64,000 bases of DNA from Oceanipulchritudo coccoides (GTDB lineage Bacteria > Verrucomicrobiota > Verrucomicrobiia > Opitutales > Oceanipulchritudinaceae): the NCBI RefSeq assembly GCF_010500615.1, contig NZ_JAAGNX010000001.1, forward strand, positions 1,007,531 through 1,071,530. The letters run 5' to 3'. Positions within the stretch are counted from its first letter, which is position 1. Each line of letters begins with the position of its first letter. Below are positions 52,001 to 57,832 of this stretch, piece after piece. The position numbers and the translations under genes were made by a program. The notes beneath the pieces were generated by a model that ran no database searches, had not been told where the DNA came from, and worked only from the letters and a program-made list of their open reading frames with translations.

Positions 52001-53621
52001 CGACTTGAACAATACACCAGACACACATCCGACTTATGAAGACCGTGCCTACGGTGGTGCCGGGCGTGATGTCCTGATCGCTAATACGGGTGGTGACCGT
52101 CTCATTGACTGGGTTGGTGAATACAATAGCTACCTTGTGCCGTATGCCCCGTTTGGCATGGCGTCGGTCAGCCGGACTATGCAGCCGTTCCTGCCGGAAT
52201 TCCTTTATGCTCTGTCTTCAGGTGATGGTGCTGATCCGACACGCTATGAAGATGCAATCAGCACCAATGTTCCTGAACCAACTCGCAATAATCCAAACCC
52301 ATCCCGCAATGGTGAACCGTTTGGCGAGCTGGGCCTCGTCCTGCAAAAGGATTATGCATGGCAGGCGCAGACCGGTGCTCCCGCTGACCCGCAGGCCGGT
52401 AATATTCCCGGAGGCCCGCGTGATGTCCTTCGCACCTCCAGTTTCAATGACGGATATTCCGACGGCTTCTTCGCTGATAGCGGATTGTGGGCGGTTGAGG
52501 CCGGTGCATTCAGCGTGGCACCAGCAGTGCCCGGCGGGGATGCCCTGAGCGTGTATTATGTTGATCAATACATTCCGCAATACTTTGAAATGATGGCGAC
52601 CTTGAATCCGGAAAAGCCGACAGGGGGAATCAAGAGCAATGCCTACATTATCTTCGATTACCAGACCGAGACTGATTTCAAGTTTGCCGGGATCAATGTC
52701 TCCAGCAACAAACTTGAAATCGGGCATCGTACGGATGACGCTTGGGTAGTGGATGTCCAGTCACCTGTTTCCGGATCCCTCAAGTCCGGGATCAACTACA
52801 ACATCTTCCTGGCCATTAACGGAAGCAATGTAACACTCGTGGTCGACAATACTTACACCCTGACCCACACCTTTGAGCTGCGTGTCGATGAGCAAGGTTA
52901 CACCTACGGCCTCAGTAAGGGCATGGTTGGCTTGGGCGCCAATAACTCCGTTGCGACAATTGATAATGTAGTTGTGCAAAAGCTCGCCCCGGAAGTGACT
53001 TTCACGGAATCCTCGGACTTTGTATCACCCACGCGAATGGGGTTTGACGTCCAGACTGCCGGATGGGCCTGTTCCGACGGTTGGTACACCGGGTCAGCTG
53101 ACGGTGGTCTGCCAGCTGTCAATCTGATCACCAGCGCGGTTTCCCCGGCTGCCTTGATCATCCTTTCCACAACGCTCAACACGACAGGCGAGGGGGGCTT
53201 TGTCTTCGATTATTATGGACCGGATGATTACAAGTTTGTCACCCTTTCACAGGCAACAAATGAGATCCTGATCGGGCACCAGACCTCCAAGGGACTCGTC
53301 ACCGATGCCGCATTCTCGGATTCTTCCCTGGGATCCGGAGACCATGACCTCCAGATGACCCTCAAGGGAAGCACGCTGAGTGTGGTCTGGAATGGCCAAT
53401 TGGTTCTCAGTCATGCCTTCAATGCGATTGTCACCGATGGGGCCTTTGGAATTCTCAGTAACTCAGGTGCGACATCCTTCGATCAGGTCACTTTCCAGAC
53501 CGACGATCCGGCCTACAGCAGTGATGGTTATCCGGATGTATATTTTGTAAAGGACCAGTCGAGCTACTACTGGGAAGACTACGATTACGTGGATGATGAC
53601 TGGATTGAACCTACCCCGTAA
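37065..53621 (+). CDS. Giant LEPR-XLL protein with metzincin site, flagellin-IN-like, RTX and LamG-like modules
   Basis: A single open frame of 5518 codons. Residues 1-24 are a LEPR-XLL leader (LEAMEPRLLLSGD), a short N-terminal motif of unknown role found on giant proteins of Verrucomicrobia and Planctomycetes. A metzincin-like site HEMGHVLGLED is at about 266-276 with a downstream DLMDG turn. EF-hand-like loops occur near 434 (DLDGDDKVTWEE) and 3034 (FDPDRDGKVRVDEL). The region 700-1700 contains five flagellin-IN-like motifs. Residues about 1900-3150 form long barrel-like or beta-helix-like segments with no name. From 3180 to 5015 there are dense RTX calcium-binding repeats, followed by a conserved linker (GELGLVLQKDYAWQAQTG) and two LamG-like domains to the end. 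A TTGACA lies 44 bp upstream without a good -10, and AGGGG precedes the ATG closely. It is likely a secreted or surface-attached adhesin, possibly a protease. Confidence 0.93.
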   Translation: MSSSSKVRGRLDLEAMEPRLLLSGDSLGVLLTLETETFEEPPDAIIVQFENEISAETDGQNGTDIFSDIEDEAILNAAPSGSQVVETDSRNCDVFELEDLKGTVSTTHFSAPVSAVMIHGNGSGNDAVMTEQIVTTLHAANGPPAGEAVANQLVEDIAANKIQSATFLANDGAWENVINEARQNWALFVYSEELLGRLDAISVSVADLPGGILGEARGLDITLDIDAAGRGWYVDPTPGDHSEFVLQSDGSYIGGNGVDLLTVVMHEMGHVLGLEDGGYNGSADLMDGVVSEGIRLLPDSGFELSSSLQPVELGYAVADAIVAGLSTSTEEGLTAITAALQDLFESNSAFGNVVPGVLETQGTGEDVVESAPTVLQILDMPTDIAENFSPSANPGFYYSGPDTLQDRYEWIKSLELQIFYPPDIAKDEGALYAMDLDGDDKVTWEEAFNVLVVGQIISYLNTATILEFDGDPGIDDDDVTLNLNYFFNGGIAVLIPGFELPDFLTDRFNLSISSSIESIGTDMKFDLDLTLSFKHDNTLYLGYESEQLGIVTDPTLPGSTASPTLLDVDAGVHFKGLMIGFLNVGGSVSASDFVFAVQDKPSDPNDGMVVSVEMDQSGTIDADGSPLARTFNINVGFLGASVTNGEIKLDMDQEGGASDPSNPDALGFTLDQQGVPYSSGVILADAVPEPVDYVLPNEIIFTLTVGTNTYSPTTEVTVPFPDTNSPAPNTSIADLVGDVDAALPGSLSSLIGVGHTGGKIQLSLPNVTTYKIGFANEASGSNSITGTSAASVIGSTNPGVVRFLLSLDGSLPKLISFTPTVVDHDADANTPDEVTVFTLGLGLNISLVLEGLGSVTASIDGAGKVTFTAGAGHTLEITHTLTIDTVSEITLAELASGQLFDVDPVAPGEFLLNLSVVTLPGLEKPDSTVWEPVGTIDFTLDPWDSNVIDAVIVDVNPVTGDNVLRSRYALKDTGGNLLADPNSGSDMHELLDFNVITTTEILGLINQLGNWFGRLNASELFNEFDILFADLALGKLLDFPDLITDTLLIDDADDGVKAATNDINRLLNWVKINDQDQLSPLFLTAQQLEVELAGILYDIDDELSLGRFADLNAAKDYVDATYDPINDRLTYELILDHELIPQEVDLDFDMDLGDLGSWDSDTLTQTGIEVEGKVKLLATGQLGFTVGLKMGNAVEALIDSANLADLNAGAGITINDHLALTTLDVITPVYGRLSADAEFKLTVIRSTPSVSVHTIEILKSVTDNNDSLDDLKGDLNWELIGTGITAEIEAGYIVLKATDPTIIQFQIQSNSGNTAFTEFGLQPEAAATVNLIAPAPIDRDLEVANIIFDGVDPGWDLPFILTIYRPGGPDVFNLNVTTAMTTGNSTYNDLVTDFNTVISAALELEYGLNGASDVVVSQALGYLVFSATHEDIVALKVTPNGVVANENRSLRATGLDFYTLQRNLEEIGVASDVDPTSLVASVVYRGPTIPTDDAASGSTFGRLSQDANFTINGVAISIDEDATNKTNSSIDDLVFDFNQAINATSLKGKVIVENIAGYIQLRSIDTGINSLTIAGLNSTEARELGLEETTKSLELSLTANKLAPISYGVTSDATFELVVTGGANAGTFTVTIDDNNTIRNRTIYDLAGTINSAINAAYIDYNEANTTELVNPLAVIVQAGKIVIGPKIGDGSGAALYNPYDGLKNNPATSAAGITAFSIEPTSTSAADQLKLASGVNVVNNANLADLLIYTRDGSMYSVSLDSLRDPAPNSVPKLVGTLGALKTLISTETSGKVELAVANDGVSLLLIDKSLPGDTDFTDDPGVLRVAIFNGSPAAIQLGIFGSDTSPLNSGSYIFNPNFGNPDGIIEGARVATVDPVDRFFIRDVIASASLTVSTVDEDDSGTTPDATAEANFGFVGVKLETTSQNQELFTANVTVPFIKTEMTLGQLYDGLVDTETVLTFIGYPTLKTHENPDPPASFTLKASIFPSLPSGLLTLGASPELQFTINNPGYLHPDLGDPSNVVEFELPDISVTGVDIGDLADFTALEFDGVLAALKQISAFLDTFADYTFLGEEIPLIGVSVNDLLEVAEKFGDAVEAVELNPAGGLQLLDQKIREAFTLPEFANPSALNDYFANLGIPDPTDLITFALENLTGGDFLRFDLRLPIGFSEGRSIDLDLGEALGVDLGPVDIQGGAGFNLTGYLDARLSFGIDLNDPTKIHLFTNASGVFGKLSAKASNLAFNAALGPLGVFIKDGNIDVSITFELDNGAFAAGSDVHTEISSASDLAGLFLGDDVDDFSPSLTGSIAATLPVYVPTDSDFLGDIKLDLTGTNAISIAQLSPDYGLVIPNFSDPGILTIPDFSGIDLSSINPFNSIPLMLDSLDFFLLGLQDIVDGEVFGFELPLIGDQLSSAAGFIDDLRKDVIKPIRQFVEQAPELGQELIQKLIFSLLGPGSDDVTFGGDSLHGFLGLSSPIPGLDLLVNYLTGADLPGTITQAVIDSAVVASNPAENDFRWLFRLRDEFTPPVDFDFDLGWDALGLDMDVGLDVTMSWDLALGLGISLTDGAYLYVGDHGRTDGDADTEELVLNLEVELEDGSDLDGRLAFLQLIAEESTVPDPDLEGENTYFEATFKVDLIEKNPTDVNDGNILTFSELGSLDAVVSMDAEAEVNLFLRLQFNEDLLPEAVTALLPAVEARFVLDWETGDIFADNFSLGGSLKLLAFKEVTFDLGSFLNDFLGPVLGKIQEITGPLQPIIDVVTFPIPVISQLAGQPVTLVDIAGLTGYVEPAMIYAIADIIELINKIDASSDSLTVTLGDFALIDTAGGVGDASLAESLSLPTFDLSNDTVFDLNGALTDSGLGSFIDNIGAFKDLLSGETGSTADLTKDLISDSEAGSSGFKFPIYENPASIFGLLLGRNVDLVTYDLAPFGMDFTYTQKFPIWDGLFARITGSAGLTIDLAFGYDTQGVREFADGGFSNPLDLLAGFFVSDTNLGPTDVPELVLRGELFAGAELNLGIASAGAEGGIILTVNFDLFDPDRDGKVRVDELLGNFLYEFQYGNPLLAPVAIFDVFGDVVAQLRLFVESAFFKFTFNITPPITLFEFSIPFEREPFLATERGDGTVLLNIGPNSIQRLNGDTRDIAEKIYVRSLDSNTIEVWGEDLGVKESAAQKYDLGENKIIVGYGGEGNDLIDLSGVTHDGISYIIEGGAGDDTLIGAQAGGIIRGDEGNDTLTGGDGTDLIIGGEGSDTIHGGGSRDYIFGDTGRLSVSDQGTDTPLDDIALRIRALSGERDGVDTIFGDGGDDIIFGGGNIDTINGDAGDDLIFGDGGYFEFVSGDIPMNGGFIDLDELSFRGPGAKDIIYGNADKDTILAGAGDDFVDGGAQNDVILGGYGFDTLYGGTGADYIYGNENDDIIFGLRDPYPPSAFTPDAADNVDDDLGDYVEGGDGNDYIRGQANDDTLHGNRGADIIFGGTEEDTIGAGVLMEPWNPSPVYPVYDNEAGGDIIFGGADDDTIDAGEGSDIVFGDDGLVAYLDFDDTTGLLPVGQTGSRIRTDSGGTHKLIGDDDASLIGTYGTIDDTDTLSLDLIVTAPVATDGSDYIVGGNGKDIIFGGGSDAGVLPTGPQRDTIFGDFDPSVELIGPRPSGQDLIIGDGGRIELFGRRYAKAKAISDSNDGVDYISGNDNGDYIFGGGDEDRIYGFEDPVSFSNSLLEGVSDNDVILGDNGEIHYNANELENRIKKIYTTYTAGDSGRSDYILGNEGNDVILGGLNSSEDILNGNLGSDVIIGDQGELIFDADADLDTLDSISSYDNNLGGSDIISGHQGDDVLIGGTAGDTMYGDDATASNGADDGEDIMLGDNGDIFLIGLTGRLLVQVAAMPAGTAVDLIETKDSAESTGGPDIMSGNAKADIMLGGVNNAGVDTMFGDIDSTTPATIADDGNDILLGDNGLLDFTYLTDTDRNTLDLIQSAEDTFGGTDIISGNKGLDVAIGGTGGDTIYGDDATASAADADLEDLLIGDNADIFLVAVNGATGPDLKVVLDTAVKTITTTDTIDWSNTGGVDTISGNAKGDIIAGGVFGDLIYGDREVPNPTTTGDDGDDLILGDNGSFEWLSTGRLSEVLGIDVFANNYDLYNWFDVGTDTDLGTLDLVTTEQPTFGGRDMIYGDEGNDVVFGGTDTDIIYGDDGDEVGTTTNNDVLFGDHGRLYPQFARFELPNSTVLVPADYPSRNFFAIDTGDTHGGAGDVMHGEEGDDLMVGQQGDDRMWGGSEDDDMIGGHNVAEGYDELGTPVIDALLNPPDNLAMNDLMDGGTGNDAMAGDNAIIWRRGDDITPRFREVMGDVIYTTGPDQVDTIITNVGSVYQSDPDDAAGRDVQLLNHSDAVQANPLGRYGADVMAGGADSDVMYGQLGDDLMQGDGSIESVAVGNPYISHQLDVSDSGNNPDTDETLYFNIPEAVTDGNDYMEGNGGNDLMYGGLGQDDIIGGSSALFGLDAANALILGVEEEALRPDGSDIIFGGAGIDIARNDIGDATEDGVTHVITTDPTGHSRDADYIMGDNANVYRLVDAAEDAFLVFNYDLTTEFENRGTSADKIIPRAMEQLDYTLGGADYAGGTYTPDGVADILNGLVDNGLPDVIHGESGDDIIFGMTGSDVLYGEGQDDDIVGGYGNDWISGGTGQDGVLGDDGLILTSRNSTIGEPLYGIDGLLASDTTRKYSNGDALDETISTPGDIQIAIINVTGALKKTIDLVPFSYDPLWIGMDDEFPDNDTNIPFADDIIFGGLGSDFLHGASGDDAISGAEALPHAYVPVFNLLGEAVGILDLGYDAFTITNPINPGDVPDLTLNPGDVLAFNPIDLDGQHLNNRFRAGEFFLYDEYDPLRKILLDSDGNLWKSDLQGVAYEFLLNFDESEGVVREAGLVPKPTGQQTEDYPQVNDDGKDALFGDNGNDWLVGGTGRDNSYGGWGNDLLNADDDHDGHDDSSDLNNTPDTHPTYEDRAYGGAGRDVLIANTGGDRLIDWVGEYNSYLVPYAPFGMASVSRTMQPFLPEFLYALSSGDGADPTRYEDAISTNVPEPTRNNPNPSRNGEPFGELGLVLQKDYAWQAQTGAPADPQAGNIPGGPRDVLRTSSFNDGYSDGFFADSGLWAVEAGAFSVAPAVPGGDALSVYYVDQYIPQYFEMMATLNPEKPTGGIKSNAYIIFDYQTETDFKFAGINVSSNKLEIGHRTDDAWVVDVQSPVSGSLKSGINYNIFLAINGSNVTLVVDNTYTLTHTFELRVDEQGYTYGLSKGMVGLGANNSVATIDNVVVQKLAPEVTFTESSDFVSPTRMGFDVQTAGWACSDGWYTGSADGGLPAVNLITSAVSPAALIILSTTLNTTGEGGFVFDYYGPDDYKFVTLSQATNEILIGHQTSKGLVTDAAFSDSSLGSGDHDLQMTLKGSTLSVVWNGQLVLSHAFNAIVTDGAFGILSNSGATSFDQVTFQTDDPAYSSDGYPDVYFVKDQSSYYWEDYDYVDDDWIEPTP
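39160..42120 (+). repeat. Flagellin-IN-like motif repeats in the giant protein
   Basis: Five copies of a motif N-S/T-x-x-x-DL-x-x-D/T-F/V/L-N/D-x-x-I/L occur, for example NTSIADLVGDV, NDSLDDLKGDL, NSTYNDLVTDF, NSSIDDLVFDF and NRTIYDLAGTI. Each sits after a strand pair ending in T-L/F-x-V or T-I-N-G and before a short strand, as in flagellin hook-IN domains. The domain boundaries are by eye. Confidence 0.5.
46605..52112 (+). repeat. RTX (hemolysin-type) calcium-binding repeat region
   Basis: Dozens of G-G-x-G-x-D-type nonapeptides, for example GGAGDDTLIGGEGSDTIHGG and GDGGDDIIFGGGNIDTINGD. Between about 48500 and 49560 the array is organised in super-units of roughly 80 residues: RTX strands (DIISGNxGxDVxIGGTxGDTxYGDD), an acidic stretch, then LxGDNGxIFL and a variable segment. 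RTX arrays bind calcium and form beta-rolls outside the cell. The classical type I secretion apparatus is not in this window. Confidence 0.9.
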
Positions 53622-53656
53622 AAAGAGGGTTGTCCTCGGCTAGTGACTTTAGCAAT

Positions 53657-56600
53657 ATGGGTTCTATGATAGCCCGTCGTTTCGTCTTTATCCTGCTCAT
53701 ACTGAGCGTTTCCGTAGCCCTGTTTTTCGCGTGGGATATAGCGCAATCCGCCGCGAATCCCCATCAGGATAAAAAAATTTCAACAGCTGCCTCCTTTGAG
53801 GAGTGGTCTGTTGAGACAGCCTGGACGGCTGATCCCACTTTGCTTTCCCGCGGAATTGAGCTGGCAAAGGTCCGGCGTGAAGACCTGAAGGACCTGATCC
53901 GCCGCGATCCGGCAGCCGCCTTGAATGAGGTGATCTCGCTTTCGGAATATGCCGCCCTTCCAGAAGAAATCCGCGCCTATGTTGAGCGACCGGTCAGTGC
54001 CTTTGGGAATATTGATCTTCTCTGGGCCACCCGGTTTGATGAGGCGGGCAACCGCATCTGTCTGCCGGAAAACCGTCTTTACTTGGATGGAAGCAGCTAC
54101 GAGCTGCACGGACCCGGTCGTCGCGATGAGCAGCGTCCGGCATTCGGTGTGCCGGTCGTCGCTTATCTGGTCGATGACGTCGCCCTGATTCAGGAATCGC
54201 CGGTTTTGCCAGTGAGTGGTCCGGAGCTCGCTGCCGCTGAATTCCTTTTTGACCAATTGGAGGGTCAGGAATCGGATCCGCTGACCGGCATGCCCGTTGA
54301 TGAGGAAACAGCCGCTGTCATTGGCGGGACGGTTTATCGCTTCACCGCTCCGGCGATGATTGAACAAGTGGAGTACGAGCTCACGCTCGCGGAAATGCAG
54401 GCCGCTGAGGACCGCTCCTACACGGTTGAAATGCCCTTTGCCTGGCTGGAGGCCAAGGATGGCAGGGCCACTACCTCTGGAATAACCGAGGCCAGCTATT
54501 TCGCGGATGACAATATTTCGGTCCTCGCGATTCGTTGTGATTTCTCCGATATTCCGGGAGCTCCCGTCAGCCAACTGGATCTGGAAACGGATCTGGCCGC
54601 GATCAGCGGACACCTCAATACGATGTCCTATGGGACTGCTTCGCTGACTTACTCTGTGACCTCGACACTGTACCAGCCGTCAGGCACTGGCACATCCTAT
54701 GCCCAGGCCGGTGACAATGACGGACTCTATACAGACGTTCTGGCGGACTATGACGCTTCGCCTGATTACCTTGCCAGTTCCTCGTATGATGTGGTGATGA
54801 TCTATTTCCCAAGCCTGTCAGGTGTCACGGACTCGCTGATCACTTACGGAGGCCTGGCCTCGGTGGGCGGAAGCCGACACTGGATCAACGGGCTCTCCAC
54901 CAGCACATCCCGCATAGAGGTGATCACGCACGAATTCGGGCACAACTACGGCCTGTTTCACTCGAATTACTACCATCCTGAAAAGGGTATCAGTGGCTCC
55001 TACTACGGGGACAGCCTCGAGTATGGCGATATCTTTGATTTGATGGGCCAAGGGGACATCACCGATCCCTTGAACCCGGCGCACTTCAACATGTACCAGA
55101 AGAACGCCATCGACTGGCTTCCGGAAGTAAACATCGCCGACATAACCCTCGACGGGACTTATCGGGTTTATCGCTTTGATGACATCAATGCCCTCGACAA
55201 TCCGGTCCTTGCCCTGCGCATTCCAATGGGGGGCGGCGTCACCTACTGGGTCGGCTACCGGCAATTGTACACCTCGGTTCCCAACTTTGTGAATGGCATC
55301 TATGTTGTCGCTGACGGCCTTGAACCGGTGCGTCCCGAACGGCCCACCTTGGTCGACATGACACCGGGTTCTTCAAGTCCTGAAACGGCGGACCGTCTTG
55401 ACGCAGGCTTGGCTGTTGGAAATTTCCTCTACGACTCCACAAGCGGTGTCACCTTCACGCCGGTTGCCACCGGAACCGACGGGACCGGGGATGAATGGAT
55501 CGATGTGACGATTGCCTTTGATCCGCGCGTTGGCTTTGCCGCCACCGACTTTGAATTTGACGAGGCGAGGGGAGTGGCTTCGGTAACGGTTCGTCGGTCA
55601 TTCGGTGGCACCGGGGCTTTGACACTCGATTACGCAACCGCTGATGGATCGGCAGTTGCCGGTAGTGACTACAGCGCTGCCAGCGGATCGTTGAGCTGGG
55701 CTGATGGCGATACGAGTGACAAAATCATTACGATCGCCATTCTTCCGGATGCCCTCAGCGAAGGTATCGAGGATTTCTCGGTGACAATCAGTAATCCCTC
55801 GATCGGGACGATTCCCGCAGGCGAAGGAACCGCCACGGTCTCCATTCTTGATGCCGGTCAGCGCTTTGCTTCCTTTACGCCGGGCTTTTTCAACAACTCC
55901 GTCTATGCAATTGATTTCCAGAGCGATGGCCGCCCCATCATCGGGGGGACGATTGGTCATACCAGCGGGGAATTCGAAGGGGCCGGCAATATTGCCCGCC
56001 TGTCCCTGACGGGATCCGTTGATACCTCGTTCAATAACTCGGGGACAGGATTCAATAATCGCGTTCGTTGCATTGTCGTCCAGGATGATGACAAGATTCT
56101 CGTTGGAGGAGATTTCACGACATACAATGGGACACCCGCCAACCGGTTGATCCGGCTAAACAGTAATGGCTCCATCGATACAACTTTCTTGTCCAATATC
56201 GGAACAGGCTTTGATAACTCCATTCACACAATCGCCATCCAGCAGGACGGGGAAATCCTTGTTGGCGGGGACTTCGGGGATTTTAATGGAGTCCTGACCA
56301 GCAACCTCGGCTTGGTTCGCCTAGCCTCGGACGGAAACCCGGGTGCGGGGCTTGCGCTCCCCTTTGACACGGGCTTTGGTGCGAGAATCAAGGAGATCAT
56401 TGTTGAGCCAAACGGGGATATCCTGGTGATCGGAAGTTTTTATATCGGCTGGACTGGCTCGGGTTTCCGCTCGGGTATTGCACGCCTGAATATCGATGGG
56501 TCCAGGGATGTTGGATTTGATCCGGACGGTGGATTGCATGCGGATACGGTCGTTTCAAGTTTGCGGACAGGATATGCGATGGGGATCAGTCCGGACGGTG

Positions 56601-57403
56601 ATATCATCGTTGGGGGATCCTTCTCAGCGTATGATGAAAATTCCGCTGAAAATTTTGCCCGCGTAAATACCAACGGGACCTTTGACAGCACCTTGGCCTC
56701 ACCCTTGAACAGTCTGATCCGGACGGTTCTGGTCGAACCCTTTGGCGGGGTGTTATTCGGTGGGGAATTCAACTCCCCGGATTCGAGGCTCATGCGGGTT
56801 GATTCCAGTTTGAGCCACGATACGGCCTTTACTTCCTCTGGCGGGCCTTCAAGCCGCGTCTACACATTGGTCCATGGCCCCGACGGCTCCCTTTGGGTTG
56901 GCGGGAACTTCTTCGGATACAACGGGACAAGCTCCCGTCCGATTGTCCGGCTGGCGAGTGGGGTCTCCCCTTATGAATTCTGGGCAGGTGAGACCTTCAC
57001 CAGGGCGCAGATTGCTGCGGGCTTGGCTGACCCGGATTTCGATCTGGATGGTGACGGCTTTGACAATATCACCGAGCTGGCTCTTGGGACAGATCCCAAG
57101 TTTGCCGACGCTTATTTGGTCTATGCAAACAACCTGATGGGTAGCTTTGAGCCGATTGATTCGGGTGGGTCGGACTATCTCCAGATCAGTGTGGACAAGG
57201 CCTCTGCTGAAGGCGGCCTCTGGTATGTGGCCCAGGTCTCATCTGATCTGGTGAACTGGAGTCCCAACCCGGCTGTGCCGGGGAATCATCCCGCGCTGGA
57301 GATTCTGGAGGATACCGCTGATCGACTGACCGTGCGTGACGCGACACCTCTGCTTCCCGGAGCACCGCGCTTTATTCGTCTGGTCTTCAAAAAGCCCGAA
57401 TAG
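53657..57403 (+). CDS. M11-type metalloprotease with Calx-beta, delta-60 repeats and C-terminal tail domain
   Basis: An exported or membrane-anchored protein; a hydrophobic segment (FVFILLILSVSVALFFAWDI) follows the ATG. Residues up to about 620 hold a peptidase domain with HEFGHNYGLFHSN near 425, the HExxHxxGxxH zinc signature of gametolysin (M11) and related metzincins. A Calx-beta domain follows (SVTVRRSFGGTGALTLDYAT to GEGTATVSI). The region of about 740-1090 holds delta-60 propeller-like repeats (DIIVGGSFSAY, ILVGGDFTTYNG and so on). The end has a tail domain: ETFTRAQIAAGLADPDFDLD, NITELALGTDP, ending RFIRLVFKKPE. The longer frame begins with TTG at 53630; I choose the ATG at 53657 for the leader. 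It is 35 bp after the giant gene and probably cotranscribed. Confidence 0.9.
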   Translation: MGSMIARRFVFILLILSVSVALFFAWDIAQSAANPHQDKKISTAASFEEWSVETAWTADPTLLSRGIELAKVRREDLKDLIRRDPAAALNEVISLSEYAALPEEIRAYVERPVSAFGNIDLLWATRFDEAGNRICLPENRLYLDGSSYELHGPGRRDEQRPAFGVPVVAYLVDDVALIQESPVLPVSGPELAAAEFLFDQLEGQESDPLTGMPVDEETAAVIGGTVYRFTAPAMIEQVEYELTLAEMQAAEDRSYTVEMPFAWLEAKDGRATTSGITEASYFADDNISVLAIRCDFSDIPGAPVSQLDLETDLAAISGHLNTMSYGTASLTYSVTSTLYQPSGTGTSYAQAGDNDGLYTDVLADYDASPDYLASSSYDVVMIYFPSLSGVTDSLITYGGLASVGGSRHWINGLSTSTSRIEVITHEFGHNYGLFHSNYYHPEKGISGSYYGDSLEYGDIFDLMGQGDITDPLNPAHFNMYQKNAIDWLPEVNIADITLDGTYRVYRFDDINALDNPVLALRIPMGGGVTYWVGYRQLYTSVPNFVNGIYVVADGLEPVRPERPTLVDMTPGSSSPETADRLDAGLAVGNFLYDSTSGVTFTPVATGTDGTGDEWIDVTIAFDPRVGFAATDFEFDEARGVASVTVRRSFGGTGALTLDYATADGSAVAGSDYSAASGSLSWADGDTSDKIITIAILPDALSEGIEDFSVTISNPSIGTIPAGEGTATVSILDAGQRFASFTPGFFNNSVYAIDFQSDGRPIIGGTIGHTSGEFEGAGNIARLSLTGSVDTSFNNSGTGFNNRVRCIVVQDDDKILVGGDFTTYNGTPANRLIRLNSNGSIDTTFLSNIGTGFDNSIHTIAIQQDGEILVGGDFGDFNGVLTSNLGLVRLASDGNPGAGLALPFDTGFGARIKEIIVEPNGDILVIGSFYIGWTGSGFRSGIARLNIDGSRDVGFDPDGGLHADTVVSSLRTGYAMGISPDGDIIVGGSFSAYDENSAENFARVNTNGTFDSTLASPLNSLIRTVLVEPFGGVLFGGEFNSPDSRLMRVDSSLSHDTAFTSSGGPSSRVYTLVHGPDGSLWVGGNFFGYNGTSSRPIVRLASGVSPYEFWAGETFTRAQIAAGLADPDFDLDGDGFDNITELALGTDPKFADAYLVYANNLMGSFEPIDSGGSDYLQISVDKASAEGGLWYVAQVSSDLVNWSPNPAVPGNHPALEILEDTADRLTVRDATPLLPGAPRFIRLVFKKPE

Positions 57404-57405
57404 GC

Positions 57406-57678
57406 CTAGTAACGGCCCACGCCCTCGGCTGGTCGCAAGTCAAGGATGTGCATCATTCCATAGCCTACGCCGAAGAAAACCACACAGAGGAGCAAGGCCA
57501 CGAAATAGCCTGAGAAGAAATCGGAAATACCAAGCTTGGCATTCCGGCGCATGATGTGCCCAAAGAGGATCCCGAAGGCGGCCACCGGGAAAATGGCCAG
57601 ATTAAGAAAGAAAATATAGCCGAGATAGCCCATCAGGCCTGCGGTAGCGAGCTGTATAAGAAATCCGAGTGTTTTCAT
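57406..57678 (-). CDS. Small membrane protein, unknown function
   Basis: A 90-residue protein with about three hydrophobic segments: FLIQLATAGLMGYLGYIFFL, FPVAAFGILFGHIM and FSGYFVALLLCVVFFGVGYG. The ATG at 57678 has AGGA six bases upstream. The end is convergent with the M11 protease gene with two bases between stops. No family is recognised. Confidence 0.7.
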   Translation of the reverse strand: MKTLGFLIQLATAGLMGYLGYIFFLNLAIFPVAAFGILFGHIMRRNAKLGISDFFSGYFVALLLCVVFFGVGYGMMHILDLRPAEGVGRY

Positions 57679-57832
57679 GATGATCCTTTTCTGTTCATGC
57701 AAATGCCCCTTCCGATTGGACATGGGGAGATCTAGGTAATTCCAACCACGCTGTCAAGGTGGGTGGGATTGCCCATTGACCAGATTGATGAGCCAACTTA
57801 AGTTGCCGGTTTAATTATTCCCCTTTGATTTC

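Noticed and set aside
48966-52028. Open frames of about 400 codons on the minus strand inside the giant gene
   Set aside because: They are mirror images of the RTX repeats (low-complexity Val/Ile/Asp patterns) and have no domain.
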